From positions 4,340,001-4,404,000 of the forward strand of contig NZ_CP108549.1 in the NCBI RefSeq assembly GCF_036010325.1: DNA of 64,000 nucleotides. The letters run 5' to 3'. This document shows positions 41,901 through 50,534 of this stretch, piece after piece (within the stretch, counting starts at the first letter, position 1; every line of letters starts with the position of its first letter). Source of the stretch: Streptomyces sp. NBC_01210 (lineage in GTDB: Bacteria; Actinomycetota; Actinomycetes; Streptomycetales; Streptomycetaceae). The position numbers were made by a program, and so were the translations under genes. Below the pieces are notes generated by a model. The model was not told the DNA's origin. It was given only the letters and a program-made list of their open reading frames with translations, and searched no databases.

Positions 41901-42902
41901 ATGGCTTCCACTACACCGATAGATTCCCCTCCCCCAACGCCGGCTCCGCCGGTCAACAGGAGGCGCGGAACGTCCACCGGCCGCGTCGGCGACAAGGTCT
42001 TTCTCGGCCTGTCCCGCGGTTCGGGCATCCTGCTCCTGGTGATCATGGCGTCGATCGCCGCGTTCCTCACCTACCGCGCGACGCTTGCCCTCTCGAAGGA
42101 CGAGGGCAACTTCCTCACCACCTTCGACTGGAACCCGGCGGGCAACCCGCCGGTATTCGGCATTGCGGTCCTGCTCTTCGGCACGGTCGTCAGCTCGATC
42201 ATCGCGATGGTGATCGCCGTACCGGTCGCCGTCGGCATCGCGCTGTTCATCTCGCACTACGCGCCACGTCGCCTCGCCGCCCCCCTCGCCTACGTCGTGG
42301 ATCTGCTGGCCGCCGTGCCGTCGATCATCTACGGAATCTGGGGCGCCCTCTTCCTCGTCCCGTACATGGAGGGCCTCAACCTCTGGCTGGACGAGTTCTT
42401 CGGCTGGACGTACATCTTCGAGAAGACCGAAGTCGGCGTCGCCCGCTCGCTGTTCACCGTGGGCGTGCTGCTGGCGATCATGATCCTGCCGATCGTGACC
42501 AGCGTCAGCCGCGAGGTCTTCCTGCAGGTCCCGCGTATGAACGAAGAGGCCGCGCTCGCCCTCGGCGCCACCCGCTGGGAAGTCATCCGGCTCTCGGTGC
42601 TCCCCTTCGGCCGCTCGGGCGTGATCTCCGCCTCGATGCTGGGCCTGGGCCGCGCGCTCGGCGAGACGATGGCCGTCGCCACGGTCCTCTCTCCAAGCTT
42701 CCTGATCTCTTTCCATCTGCTCAATCCGGGCGGCGGAACCTTCGCCCAGAACATCGCAGCGAAGTTCGACGAGGCCAATGAGCTCGGGCGCGACGCCCTG
42801 ATCGCCTCCGGTCTGGTCCTCTTCATCCTCACACTGCTGGTCAACGGCGCGGCCCGCCTGATCATCGCGCGCCGCAAGGAGTACTCGGGGGCCAACGCAT
42901 GA
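41901..42902 (+). CDS. pstC: Phosphate ABC permease PstC
   Basis: 333 residues with six TM helices. The permease EAA loop is 'MNEEAALALGATRWEVIRLSVLPFGRSG', containing the invariant ALGATxWE. The cytoplasmic N-terminus is Pro/Thr-rich. It pairs with PstA; the pstA start overlaps its stop (ATGA). Confidence 0.95.
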   Translation: MASTTPIDSPPPTPAPPVNRRRGTSTGRVGDKVFLGLSRGSGILLLVIMASIAAFLTYRATLALSKDEGNFLTTFDWNPAGNPPVFGIAVLLFGTVVSSIIAMVIAVPVAVGIALFISHYAPRRLAAPLAYVVDLLAAVPSIIYGIWGALFLVPYMEGLNLWLDEFFGWTYIFEKTEVGVARSLFTVGVLLAIMILPIVTSVSREVFLQVPRMNEEAALALGATRWEVIRLSVLPFGRSGVISASMLGLGRALGETMAVATVLSPSFLISFHLLNPGGGTFAQNIAAKFDEANELGRDALIASGLVLFILTLLVNGAARLIIARRKEYSGANA

Positions 42903-43975
42903 GCCAGGCAGCCATCAAGGACAGGCCCACGCCGACCCCGCCCTCCCGCAGGGGAAGCCTCAGCGGCCGGTCGCTCCCCCGCTGGGCACCCGCAGGATTC
43001 GCGGTCGTCTCCATCGCGCTCGGCGTCGGCATCGGCATGGGGGCCGGCTGGGAGAGCCGCGTTCAGTGGGGCCTGATCTCGGCCCTGCTCTTCGTGAGCA
43101 TCTCGTACGTGGTGACCACGGCCGTCGAGAACAAGCGCCAGGCCAAGGACCGTCTCGCCACCAGCCTCGTGTGGGTGTGCTTCATCCTCGCCGTGATCCC
43201 GCTGTTCTCGCTGATCTGGGTGACCATCAGCCGCGGTGTGAAGGTGCTCAACGGCTACTTCCTCAGCCACTCCATGGCCGGCGTCCCCGGCTTCGAGGCG
43301 GGCGGCGGCGTCTATCACGCCATCATCGGCACGCTGGAGCAGGTCGGCCTCGCCACCGCGATCTCGGTGCCGATCGGTCTGCTGACCGCGGTCTACCTGG
43401 TCGAGTACGGCAAGGGCGCGCTGGCCAAGGCCGTCACCTTCTTCGTCGACGTCATGACGGGTATCCCGTCGATCGTCGCGGGTCTGTTCATCCTCTCGAT
43501 CATGCTCATCCTCGAGCTGCAGCCCTCCGGCCTGATGGGCGCGCTGGCGCTGTCGATCCTGATGATCCCGGTCGTGGTCCGCTCCACCGAGGAGATGCTC
43601 AAGCTCGTACCCAACGAGCTGCGCGAGGCCTCGCTGGCCCTCGGCGTACCGAAGTACCGAACGATCCTCAAGGTGGTTATCCCGACCGCGCTCGGCGGTA
43701 TCACCACTGGTGTGATGCTCGCCATCGCACGTATCGCCGGTGAGACCGCCCCGATCATGCTGCTGGTCTTCGGCAGCCAGCTGATCAACACGAACCCGTT
43801 CGAAGGCGCCCAGTCCTCGCTCCCCTTCTACGTCTGGGAGCAGTACCGGGTCGGCAGCGAGGCGTCGTACGACCGCGCCTGGGCCGCCGCCCTGGTCCTG
43901 ATCGCCTTCGTCATGATCCTCAATCTGGTGGCCCGGGGCATCGCCCGCTGGAAGGCCCCGAAGACCGGTCGCTGA
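42899..43975 (+). CDS. pstA: Phosphate ABC permease PstA
   Basis: 358 residues with six to seven TM helices. '[27 protein letters not shown]' is the EAA loop, and '[13 protein letters not shown]' is a conserved family segment. The ATG overlaps the pstC stop by 4 bp. Completes the membrane channel for PstS-delivered phosphate. Confidence 0.95.
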   Translation: MSQAAIKDRPTPTPPSRRGSLSGRSLPRWAPAGFAVVSIALGVGIGMGAGWESRVQWGLISALLFVSISYVVTTAVENKRQAKDRLATSLVWVCFILAVIPLFSLIWVTISRGVKVLNGYFLSHSMAGVPGFEAGGGVYHAIIGTLEQVGLATAISVPIGLLTAVYLVEYGKGALAKAVTFFVDVMTGIPSIVAGLFILSIMLILELQPSGLMGALALSILMIPVVVRSTEEMLKLVPNELREASLALGVPKYRTILKVVIPTALGGITTGVMLAIARIAGETAPIMLLVFGSQLINTNPFEGAQSSLPFYVWEQYRVGSEASYDRAWAAALVLIAFVMILNLVARGIARWKAPKTGR

Positions 43976-44004
43976 CGCGACCACGTGAAAGCGAAGTGAT
44001 TCAC

Positions 44005-44781
44005 ATGGCCAAGCGCATCGACGTCAGCGGCCTCTCTGCCTTCTACGGCTCCCACAAGGCGATCGAGGACATCTCGATGACCGTGGAGCCCCGCTCCGTG
44101 ACGGCCTTCATCGGCCCGTCCGGCTGCGGCAAGTCCACCTTCCTGCGCACCCTGAACCGGATGCACGAGGTCACTCCCGGTGGCCGCGTCGAGGGCAAGG
44201 TGCTGCTGGACGACGAGAACCTGTACGGCTCGAGCGTCGACCCGGTCGCCGTGCGCCGCACGGTCGGCATGGTCTTCCAGCGGCCGAACCCCTTTCCGAC
44301 GATGTCGATCTTCGACAATGTCGCGGCGGGCCTGCGCCTGAACGGTTCGTACAAGAAGAACCAGCTGGCGGACGTCGTCGAGAAGTCCCTGAAGGGCGCC
44401 AACCTCTGGAACGAGGTCAAGGACCGCCTGAACAAGCCCGGCTCCAGTCTCTCCGGCGGCCAGCAGCAGCGTCTGTGCATCGCCCGCGCGATCGCGGTCG
44501 AGCCGGATGTGCTGCTGATGGACGAGCCGTGCTCGGCGCTCGACCCGATCTCGACCCTCGCGATCGAGGACCTGATCGGCGAGCTGAAGGAGCGCTTCAC
44601 GATCGTCATCGTGACGCACAACATGCAGCAGGCGGCGCGGGTCTCGGACCGTACGGCGTTCTTCAACCTGTCGGCGGTCGGCCAGCCCGGCAAGCTCATC
44701 GAGATAGACGAGACCGAGCGGATCTTCGCCAACCCGTCGGTGCAGGCTACGGAGGACTACATCTCCGGCCGCTTCGGTTAG
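44005..44781 (+). CDS. pstB: Phosphate ABC transporter ATPase PstB
   Basis: 258 residues. Walker [10 protein letters not shown] (37-45), Q-loop VFQRPNPFP, signature [14 protein letters not shown], Walker [14 protein letters not shown] and H-loop VTHNMQQA are all intact. 'RTLNRMHEV' is typical of PstB. Starts 29 bp after pstA. It is followed by a reverse copy of the 27.6-kb repeat element and no phoU. Confidence 0.96.
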   Translation: MAKRIDVSGLSAFYGSHKAIEDISMTVEPRSVTAFIGPSGCGKSTFLRTLNRMHEVTPGGRVEGKVLLDDENLYGSSVDPVAVRRTVGMVFQRPNPFPTMSIFDNVAAGLRLNGSYKKNQLADVVEKSLKGANLWNEVKDRLNKPGSSLSGGQQQRLCIARAIAVEPDVLLMDEPCSALDPISTLAIEDLIGELKERFTIVIVTHNMQQAARVSDRTAFFNLSAVGQPGKLIEIDETERIFANPSVQATEDYISGRFG

Positions 44782-44784
44782 GAC

Positions 44785-44852
44785 CCGGTCATGTGGTCAT
44801 CGTGGGCCGGGGGCGTTGGTGGTTGCTCTTGGTGGGTGGTTTCCACCGGCGA
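44785..44852 (-). repeat. Reverse-strand copy of the dispersed repeat unit A
   Basis: Read on the minus strand, this matches the first unit at 27.6 kb almost throughout: GGAAACCACCCACC, GAGCAACCACCAACGCCCCC, GGCCCA, then GACCACATGACCGGG. It starts 4 bp after the pstB stop. The two loci are 17 kb apart in opposite orientation. Confidence 0.85.
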
Positions 44853-45075
44853 ACCGCCGAACCCTCCGGCATACCGGCCACAGGCACGTGGGCGAACCGC
44901 CGAACCCTCCGGCGTACCGGTCGCGGACAGGCGGGCGAACCGCCGCACTCCTCCGGCATACCGGTCGCGGACAGGCGGGCGAACCGCCGAACCCTCCGGC
45001 GTATCGGTCGCGGGCTCGTGGGCGGACCGCTGTGCCCTCCGGCGTATCGGTCGCGGACGGGCGGGCAAACCGCTG
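44851..45075. repeat. Six-copy tandem array of a ~43-bp unit
   Basis: GAACCGCCGAACCCTCCGGC-type units begin at about 44851, 44894, 44937, 44981, 45024 and 45067, each followed by a CGGTCGCGGAC-like segment. Copies have diverged by a few bases. No frame has start signals; the array fills the 3' region of the pst operon. Confidence 0.85.
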
Positions 45076-45138
45076 AAACTCCCCGCGGCCCCCTAACACG
45101 TCTCGCGGTGCTGCATGGCGGTGCCACCGCAAGGCGAA

Positions 45139-45169
45139 GGGCCCGCCCCCTCTCCCAGGGGGCGGGCCC
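45139..45169. terminator. Bidirectional terminator between pstB and the PiT gene
   Basis: GGGCCCGCCCCCT and AGGGGGCGGGCCC form a perfect 13-bp stem with a 5-nt loop (CTCCC) between the convergent operons. The stem serves both directions. Confidence 0.8.
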
Positions 45170-45208
45170 ACTTGCGTTCCAGCGCGAACGGCGGCACCGC
45201 CGCGAGGG

Positions 45209-46207
45209 TCAGCCGAAGATCAGGTAGACCACGCCATAGCTCAACGCAGCGACCGCCGCCGCCGCCGGCATGGTGATGAACCAGCCCAGAACGATGTTCT
45301 TGGCAACACCCCAGCGGACCGCGTTGACCCGCTTTGTCGCACCCACACCCATGATCGCCGAGGTGATCACATGCGTGGTCGAGATCGGCGCCTGGAAGAG
45401 GAACGCCGAGCCGAACATGATCGACGCACCGGTCGTCTCGGCCGCGAAGCCCTGCGGCGGGTCCAGCTCGATGATCTTGCGGCCGAGCGTCCGCATGATG
45501 CGCCAGCCGCCCGCGTACGTACCGAGCGAGAGCATCATCGCGCAGGCGATCTTCACCCAGACCGGGATCGCGTCGCCCTGGTCCTCAACGTCGGCGATGA
45601 CCAGCGCCATCACCACGATGCCCATCGTCTTCTGCGCGTCCTGCAGACCATGACCGAGCGCCATGCCGGCCGCCGAGACCGTCTGCGCTATCCGGAAACC
45701 GCGCTTGGCCTTGGACGGGTTGGACCTACGGAACATCCACATGATCGCGACCATCACCAGATAGCCGACGACCAGACCGACGAAGGGCGAGACAAGCATC
45801 GGGATGACGATCTTCTCGAGCACGCCGCTCCAGATGACCTCGGTCCCGCCGGCCAGCGCCGCGCCCACCATGCCGCCGAACAGCGCATGGGAAGAGGACG
45901 ACGGCAGACCGAAGTACCAGGTGACCAGGTTCCAGACGATCGCGCCGAGCAGCGCCGCGAAGAGAATGCCCATGCCGCGCGGGCCCTGGGGCGTCTCGAT
46001 GATCCCCTCGCTGACGGTCTTGGCGACGCCCTGGCCGAGGAACGCACCGGCAAGGTTCATCACCGCGGCCATCGCCAGCGCCGCACGCGGCGTCAGCGCC
46101 CGCGTGGAGACCGAGGTCGCGATCGCGTTCGCCGAGTCGTGAAAGCCATTGGTGTACGTGAATCCGAGCGCGACACCAATGGTCACGATCAGCGCAAAGG
46201 TGTCCAC
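45209..46207 (-). CDS. pitH1: PiT-family low-affinity phosphate transporter
   Basis: 332 residues with about ten TM helices. The duplicated PiT signatures are present: 'TNGFHDSANAIATSVSTRAL' near the N-terminus and 'GASIMFGSAFLFQAPISTTHVITSAIMGVG' near the C-terminus. Transports divalent-metal phosphate with protons. The GTG start is 5 bp after the stop of the PhoU-like gene, a standard pair. The name pitH1 follows my memory of the S. coelicolor gene order next to pst. Confidence 0.88.
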   Translation of the reverse strand: MDTFALIVTIGVALGFTYTNGFHDSANAIATSVSTRALTPRAALAMAAVMNLAGAFLGQGVAKTVSEGIIETPQGPRGMGILFAALLGAIVWNLVTWYFGLPSSSSHALFGGMVGAALAGGTEVIWSGVLEKIVIPMLVSPFVGLVVGYLVMVAIMWMFRRSNPSKAKRGFRIAQTVSAAGMALGHGLQDAQKTMGIVVMALVIADVEDQGDAIPVWVKIACAMMLSLGTYAGGWRIMRTLGRKIIELDPPQGFAAETTGASIMFGSAFLFQAPISTTHVITSAIMGVGATKRVNAVRWGVAKNIVLGWFITMPAAAAVAALSYGVVYLIFG

Positions 46208-46212
46208 GAGGT

Positions 46213-46833
46213 TCAGGACTCCTTGACCGCAATGGTCTCCACGGTGTTCGCGACATGCTCGAAGGCGTCGGCGGCCTCTTCCAGCACATCCACGATCTGC
46301 TTGAGCTTGAGCACCTCGATGGCGTCGTACTTACCGTTGAAGAGCGTCGCAAGGAGCTTGCGGTGAATCTGGTCGGCCTGGTTCTCGAGGCGGTTGACCT
46401 CGATCCAGTACTCGGTGAGGTTGTCCATGGTCCGCAGATGCGGCATCGCCTCGGCGGTCAGCTCCGCGGCCCGCGCCAGTACCTCGATCTGCTGCTCGAC
46501 ACCCTTGGGCAGCTCCTCGACCTGGTAGAGCACGACCAGGTCGACGGCCTCCTCCATGAAGTCCATGATGTCGTCGAGCGACGAAGCGAGTTTGTAGATG
46601 TCCTCGCGGTCGAACGGCGTGATGAACGAGGAGTTCAGCTGGTGGAAGATCGCGTGGGTGGCGTCGTCCCCCGCATGCTCCGCTGCCCGCATCCGCTCCG
46701 CGATCTCGGCCCGGGCGGAGGCATCCGCACCGAGCAGTTCCATCAGGAGCTTCGAGCCCGTGACGATGTTGTCCGCGGACGCGGCAAACATGTCATAGAA
46801 GCTCGTCTCCCTGGGGGTCAGACGAAATCGCAC
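46213..46833 (-). CDS. PhoU-like DUF47 protein partner of the PiT transporter
   Basis: 206 residues, all helical. DUF47/PhoU-like motifs include 'MRAAEHAGDDATHAIFHQLNSSFITPFDREDIYKLASSLDDIMDF', with conserved acidic clusters (E/D-x3-D) that bind metal, seen here as FDREDIYKL and LDDIMDF. These proteins associate with PiT transporters and regulate them. The GTG at 46833 has GAGGA upstream. First gene of the pair. Confidence 0.88.
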   Translation of the reverse strand: MRFRLTPRETSFYDMFAASADNIVTGSKLLMELLGADASARAEIAERMRAAEHAGDDATHAIFHQLNSSFITPFDREDIYKLASSLDDIMDFMEEAVDLVVLYQVEELPKGVEQQIEVLARAAELTAEAMPHLRTMDNLTEYWIEVNRLENQADQIHRKLLATLFNGKYDAIEVLKLKQIVDVLEEAADAFEHVANTVETIAVKES

Positions 46834-46980
46834 GTGGGGTCCTCGGGGTGCTTTGGATTTGGTCAGGCTGATGGTAGGCGCATCATCCGGCCACAGCTAA
46901 CCGGCGTTGTTCAGTCTCGCCCATCGGGCACAGTGGTCATCACGGGCCCCCGCCCCCGATCTCGCGCGATTCGTTACCAT
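46834..46980. other. Divergent promoter region of phoU-like and csoR genes
   Basis: No gene or clear PHO box was found. The region presumably holds the minus-strand promoter for the phoU-like/PiT operon and the upstream part of the csoR promoter. Confidence 0.4.
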
Positions 46981-46997
46981 ATACCCACGAGGGGTAT
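46981..46997. promoter_or_regulatory. CsoR operator
   Basis: ATACCC-ACGAG-GGGTAT is a perfect 6-bp inverted repeat with the G/C tracts typical of CsoR/RcnR operators. It lies 59 bp before the csoR start and probably mediates copper-relieved autorepression. Confidence 0.75.
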
Positions 46998-47055
46998 GTA
47001 GTCCCTTTCTGGACAAGCGCAGTCGACAAGGACAGACGGACAACGGGAGGACGCG

Positions 47056-47388
47056 ATGACGACCACCGAGGCGGCCGGCCCCCCGGTCACGGACCATGAC
47101 CACGGTGTGCACGGCTACCACAAGCAGAAGGACGAGCACCTCAAGCGGCTGCGCCGGATCGAGGGCCAGATCCGCGGGCTGCAGCGGATGGTCGACGAGG
47201 ACGTCTACTGCATCGACATACTCACCCAGGTCTCCGCGTCCACCAAGGCTCTGCAGTCCTTCGCGCTCCAGCTGCTGGAGGAGCATCTGCGGCACTGCGT
47301 CGCCGACGCTGCGGTGAAGGGCGGCGAGGAGATCGACGCGAAGGTCGAGGAGGCGACGAAGGCGATCGCGCGCCTTCTGCGCACCTAG
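47056..47388 (+). CDS. csoR: CsoR copper-sensing repressor
   Basis: 110 residues, the small all-helical CsoR/RcnR fold. The Cu(I) triad is Cys52 (VYCIDILTQ), His77 and Cys81 (EEHLRHC), spaced 25 and 4 as in S. lividans CsoR. The His-rich N-terminal tail ('DHDHGVHGYHKQKDEH') is also usual. The ATG at 47056 follows GGGAGGA. No copper chaperone or ATPase gene is nearby, so it regulates genes elsewhere and itself. Confidence 0.92.
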   Translation: MTTTEAAGPPVTDHDHGVHGYHKQKDEHLKRLRRIEGQIRGLQRMVDEDVYCIDILTQVSASTKALQSFALQLLEEHLRHCVADAAVKGGEEIDAKVEEATKAIARLLRT

Positions 47389-47394
47389 TACATG

Positions 47395-47432
47395 CACGGG
47401 GCGCAGCGACCGCGTCCCGGCCGCGCCCCGTG
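47395..47432 (+). terminator. Terminator between csoR and the 63-residue gene
   Basis: CACGGGGCGC and a GCGCCCCGTG arm close an 18-nt loop just after csoR and before the convergent small gene. Confidence 0.6.
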
Positions 47433-47439
47433 TTTCCGG

Positions 47440-47631
47440 TCACTCCTGCCGCGAGGGGCCTGAGAGCGCGGACCGCTCGGCCACCACCTTCAGCACCTCG
47501 TCGATACGGTCCGGGCTGAGCCGCTCCTCGTCCGCGGCCGACGCCGCGATGATCAACTCACCACACAGCTCGATCTCCGCGAGGGCCACGTGGTCCTGGA
47601 CCGTCGCAGTACTGGGCGGAGCCACGTGCAT
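47440..47631 (-). CDS. 63-residue conserved hypothetical protein
   Basis: A small acidic, probably helical protein ('LAEIELCGELIIAASAADEERLSPDRIDEVLKVV'; landmarks ERLSPDRIDEVL). High third-position GC and a compact helix pattern support coding. An ATG at 47631 is preceded by [12 protein letters not shown] remember similar short proteins in other streptomycetes beside csoR, but assign no function. Confidence 0.65.
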   Translation of the reverse strand: MHVAPPSTATVQDHVALAEIELCGELIIAASAADEERLSPDRIDEVLKVVAERSALSGPSRQE

Positions 47632-47706
47632 TCACCTCTTCCTGCCGGTGTCGACTTCCTAGCGTAGGGAGTGATACACGGACCGCGCATGGCACGTCCG
47701 GACCAT

Positions 47707-48537
47707 TTAGGCCCTGATCTTCCCGGCGTAAATGTCCCGTTGGTCGGGGAGACGCACAGCCACCGGCGTCCCGAAGTCGTACAGCAGGGTGGTCGACGCG
47801 ACGGCGACCGGGCGGCCCTGATTGGTGAAACTGAACCGGTGGCGCACCTTGCGAAGCCGGCCTTGTTCGTCGAGGTACACGTCGAACGGCACGATGTCCT
47901 TGGCGAACCCTTTCGCCGCGGCGGCCAGTGAGGCCCGCGCATGGGGTTCGGCCACCCGCGCCGCCTGCGCGATGTCCGTGGTGCCCCGGTAGTGACGCAC
48001 CTTCGTCCCGGCCAGCTCCTCCTCGCCGACGTACGTCACGTCCCGCGCGCCGCGCAGCAGTTCGGCTGCGGCGAGCGGATCGGTCGCGCCGCCGGTGACC
48101 AGGTTGCCGTCCTCGAGGGTGGTCGTGTCGACCCGCACCCACTTGTCGGCCGGTACGCCGGCGCCCCGGTTCTTCATGTACAGCGCCCCGGGCGTCAGCA
48201 GCTCGGTGATCGGACGGTGCTCGTCGGCGCCCGCTGGATCCTTGGGCAGTACGACCCTCAGCTCACCGGCCCGCCGCTTGAAGTCATATCCGCCCTCGCC
48301 CCGGATGATCACCCGGGTCCCGCCGGTCGCCATCTCCATGGACGTTCGGGCCTTGGAGCTGCCGGCCCCCGCCAGTACATCGGCGGCCTTCCGTACGTCG
48401 TCGACTCTGCCGCCACCCCGCAGGTCGTCGGCCGCGGCACCGCCGCCGACGGAACACCCGCTGCTCGCCACCGCCCCCAGTACGACGGCCGCGACGGCGA
48501 ACGCCCCGCCCCTGTGCCTGTGCTGCTGCACCACCAT
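47707..48537 (-). CDS. Putative lipoprotein (LppX/LprG-like)
   Basis: 276 residues from ATG 48537. The signal peptide ends in the lipobox Ala-Ser-Ser-Gly-Cys. The mature domain ('SKARTSMEMATGGTRVIIRGEGGYDFKRRAGELRVVL' style beta-strands, then 'FDVYLDEQGRLRKVRHRFSF') resembles the LppX/LolA-like half-barrels that carry lipids in the envelope; landmarks are VYLDEQGRLRKV and TTLLYDFGTPV. Family-level assignment only. Divergent from the small gene at 48662. Confidence 0.7.
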   Translation of the reverse strand: MVVQQHRHRGGAFAVAAVVLGAVASSGCSVGGGAAADDLRGGGRVDDVRKAADVLAGAGSSKARTSMEMATGGTRVIIRGEGGYDFKRRAGELRVVLPKDPAGADEHRPITELLTPGALYMKNRGAGVPADKWVRVDTTTLEDGNLVTGGATDPLAAAELLRGARDVTYVGEEELAGTKVRHYRGTTDIAQAARVAEPHARASLAAAAKGFAKDIVPFDVYLDEQGRLRKVRHRFSFTNQGRPVAVASTTLLYDFGTPVAVRLPDQRDIYAGKIRA

Positions 48538-48649
48538 CGCCTGCCAACCCCCAACACGGGACCGCTGCTTGTACGAGACCCCACCCGTCCCGCATAACGA
48601 CTGCCCTGGCCCCTCGTCACGCGGGGGTCCGTCCTCGACGCGGCCCCAG

Positions 48650-48655
48650 TACCGT
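48650..48655 (+). promoter_or_regulatory. -10 box of a leaderless transcript for the 58-residue gene
   Basis: TACCGT, 6 bp, then GTG at 48662, with no SD; a second GTG at 48659 is adjacent. Confidence 0.4.
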
Positions 48656-48661
48656 GGAGTG

Positions 48662-48838
48662 GTGCCCCAGCAAGACCCGACCAGCGACACCTCGCCACAC
48701 CGAGCCACCACCACCGAACGCGGCTCATTCGCCACCGCCCGCTGCACCTGCGGTTGGGCCGGGCCTGCCCGACGTTCCCGCGAACGGGCGCGTACGGATG
48801 CCGAGTTGCACACATCGACACCTGCGACGGAACACTGA
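48662..48838 (+). CDS. 58-residue hypothetical protein with a Cys pair
   Basis: The product reads VPQQDPTSDTSPHR then 'FATARCTCGWAGPARRSRERARTDAELH'. The RCTCGW core with following Arg-rich helix is a pattern I remember in short streptomycete proteins and may bind zinc. The apparent leaderless promoter and high third-position GC support coding. Confidence is limited because the frame is short and no SD is present. Confidence 0.5.
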   Translation: MPQQDPTSDTSPHRATTTERGSFATARCTCGWAGPARRSRERARTDAELHTSTPATEH

Positions 48839-48931
48839 CGCAGCCCTTTGCCCCTGCGGCAGAGGGAAAGCCGCCGCCCACCCCCGGGAACCCCCCGCCC
48901 CCAGGAACCGTCTCGTTCCCCAGGAGGCCCC

Positions 48932-50506
48932 ATGGACCGGCGCGCACTGCTCACCACTGCTGTAGTTCTCACCGCTGCCGCCTGCACAGGCAAGAACGGC
49001 AGCGGCGCAACGGCAGCTCCTGCCGGCACGCCCGGCGCCGGCCGCTCACCGGCCGGATCCGCGTCCGCCACCACCATCACCACCGCCGCGGCGCCCGACT
49101 GGACCGCGCTCGCGCGCGGCCTCGACGGGAAGCTCGTACGCCCCGGTGACGCCGCGTACCGCTCCGCCCGGCAGCTCTACAACACCCGCTTCGACTCACT
49201 GAAGCCCGCCGCCGTCGCCTATGTCGCAGGCGAGGACGACGTCAAGGAGTGCCTGGCCTACGCCAGAGCCCACCGCGTCCCCGTCTCCATCCGGAACGGC
49301 GGCCATTCCTATGCGGGCTGGTCCTCAGGCAACGGCCGCCTCGTCATCGATGTGTCCTCGCTGAACCGCGTCGGACAGGACGGCTCCATCGGCGCCGGCG
49401 CCAAGCTCATCGACGTCTACGCCGGTCTCGCCCGGAACAACCGCACCATCCCCGCGGGCTCGTGCCCCTCCGTCGGCGTGTCCGGTCTCACCCTCGGCGG
49501 CGGTCACGGCGTCACCTCACGCGCGTACGGTCTGACCTGCGACAGCCTCACCGCGGCGACCATCGTCACAGCCGACGGCAAGCAGCTGACCGTGAGCGCC
49601 ACCGAGAACAAGGAGCTCTTCTGGGCGCTGCGCGGCGCCGGCAACGGCAACTTCGGCGTCGTGACCCGGCTCCACTTCCGTACCCATCCCACGCCGCCGA
49701 CCGTCACCGCCTATCTCACCTGGCCCTGGGCGAAGGCCGCGGCCGTCCTCAGCGCCTGGCAGCAGTGGGGCCCGGACCAGCCGGACGAGATATGGTCGTC
49801 CGCGCATCTCGCCGCCGGGCCCGGCGGCACGCCGACCCTCTCCATAGCCGCGTTCTCCCTCGGCAGCGAGGGCGACCTCAAGAACGCGCTCGACCGCCTC
49901 GCCGACAAGGCCGGCTCGCCCGCCCGCTCGGTCTCGGTGCGCCGCCGCAGCTATCGGGAGGCGATGCTCGGCTACGCGAACTGCACGACGATCACCCAAT
50001 CGCAGTGCCATCTGCCGGGCACCACTCCGGGCCGTACGCCCCAGGGCGCGCTGCAGCGCGAGACATACACCGCGGCCTCCGACTTCTTCGACCACAACCT
50101 CTCCCCGGCCGGAGTGCGCGCACTGATCTCCGCGACCGAGGCGTTCACCCGGATCAAGCCCGGCCAGGGCGGGGGCGGCGGCTCCATCGCGCTCACCGCG
50201 CTCGGTGGAGCGGTCAACCGCGTGGACCCGCTGGCGACGTCGTTCGTCCACCGGCGGTCCCGGATGCTCGCGCAGTACATCGGCTCCTGGCAGGCCGGCA
50301 CCTCGGGCACCGCCCAGCAGGCCTGGCTCAAAAATGCCCATGCGTCGATGCGCCGTTATGCGTCGGGAGCCGCGTACCAGAACTACATCGATCCCACGCT
50401 GACCGACTGGCGCCGGGCGTACTACGGGCCTGCCGCGGACCGCCTCACCCGGCTGAAGAAGCAGTACGACCCGGACAGGGTCTTCAACTTCCCGCAGGCG
50501 CTGTAG
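48932..50506 (+). CDS. Secreted FAD-linked oxidase (berberine-bridge type)
   Basis: 524 residues. An N-terminal signal with a lipobox-like AAAC is followed by a Thr/Ala-rich linker, the FAD-binding PCMH domain and the C-terminal BBE motif ('YQNYIDPTLTDWRRAYYG', 'FNFPQAL'). His125 (NGGHSYAG) and Cys178 (AGSCPSVGVSG) are in the positions that bind FAD bicovalently in GOOX/BBE enzymes. It would oxidise an extracellular sugar or alcohol using oxygen. The ATG at 48932 follows CAGGAGG. Confidence 0.88.
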   Translation: MDRRALLTTAVVLTAAACTGKNGSGATAAPAGTPGAGRSPAGSASATTITTAAAPDWTALARGLDGKLVRPGDAAYRSARQLYNTRFDSLKPAAVAYVAGEDDVKECLAYARAHRVPVSIRNGGHSYAGWSSGNGRLVIDVSSLNRVGQDGSIGAGAKLIDVYAGLARNNRTIPAGSCPSVGVSGLTLGGGHGVTSRAYGLTCDSLTAATIVTADGKQLTVSATENKELFWALRGAGNGNFGVVTRLHFRTHPTPPTVTAYLTWPWAKAAAVLSAWQQWGPDQPDEIWSSAHLAAGPGGTPTLSIAAFSLGSEGDLKNALDRLADKAGSPARSVSVRRRSYREAMLGYANCTTITQSQCHLPGTTPGRTPQGALQRETYTAASDFFDHNLSPAGVRALISATEAFTRIKPGQGGGGGSIALTALGGAVNRVDPLATSFVHRRSRMLAQYIGSWQAGTSGTAQQAWLKNAHASMRRYASGAAYQNYIDPTLTDWRRAYYGPAADRLTRLKKQYDPDRVFNFPQAL

Positions 50507-50534
50507 TACGTACGGGCGGACGCCGAGCCGGGCG

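Noticed and set aside
46834..46980. PHO box before the PhoU-like/PiT operon
   Set aside because: A single GTTCAGTCTCG occurs on the opposite strand, with no adjacent 11-bp repeats.
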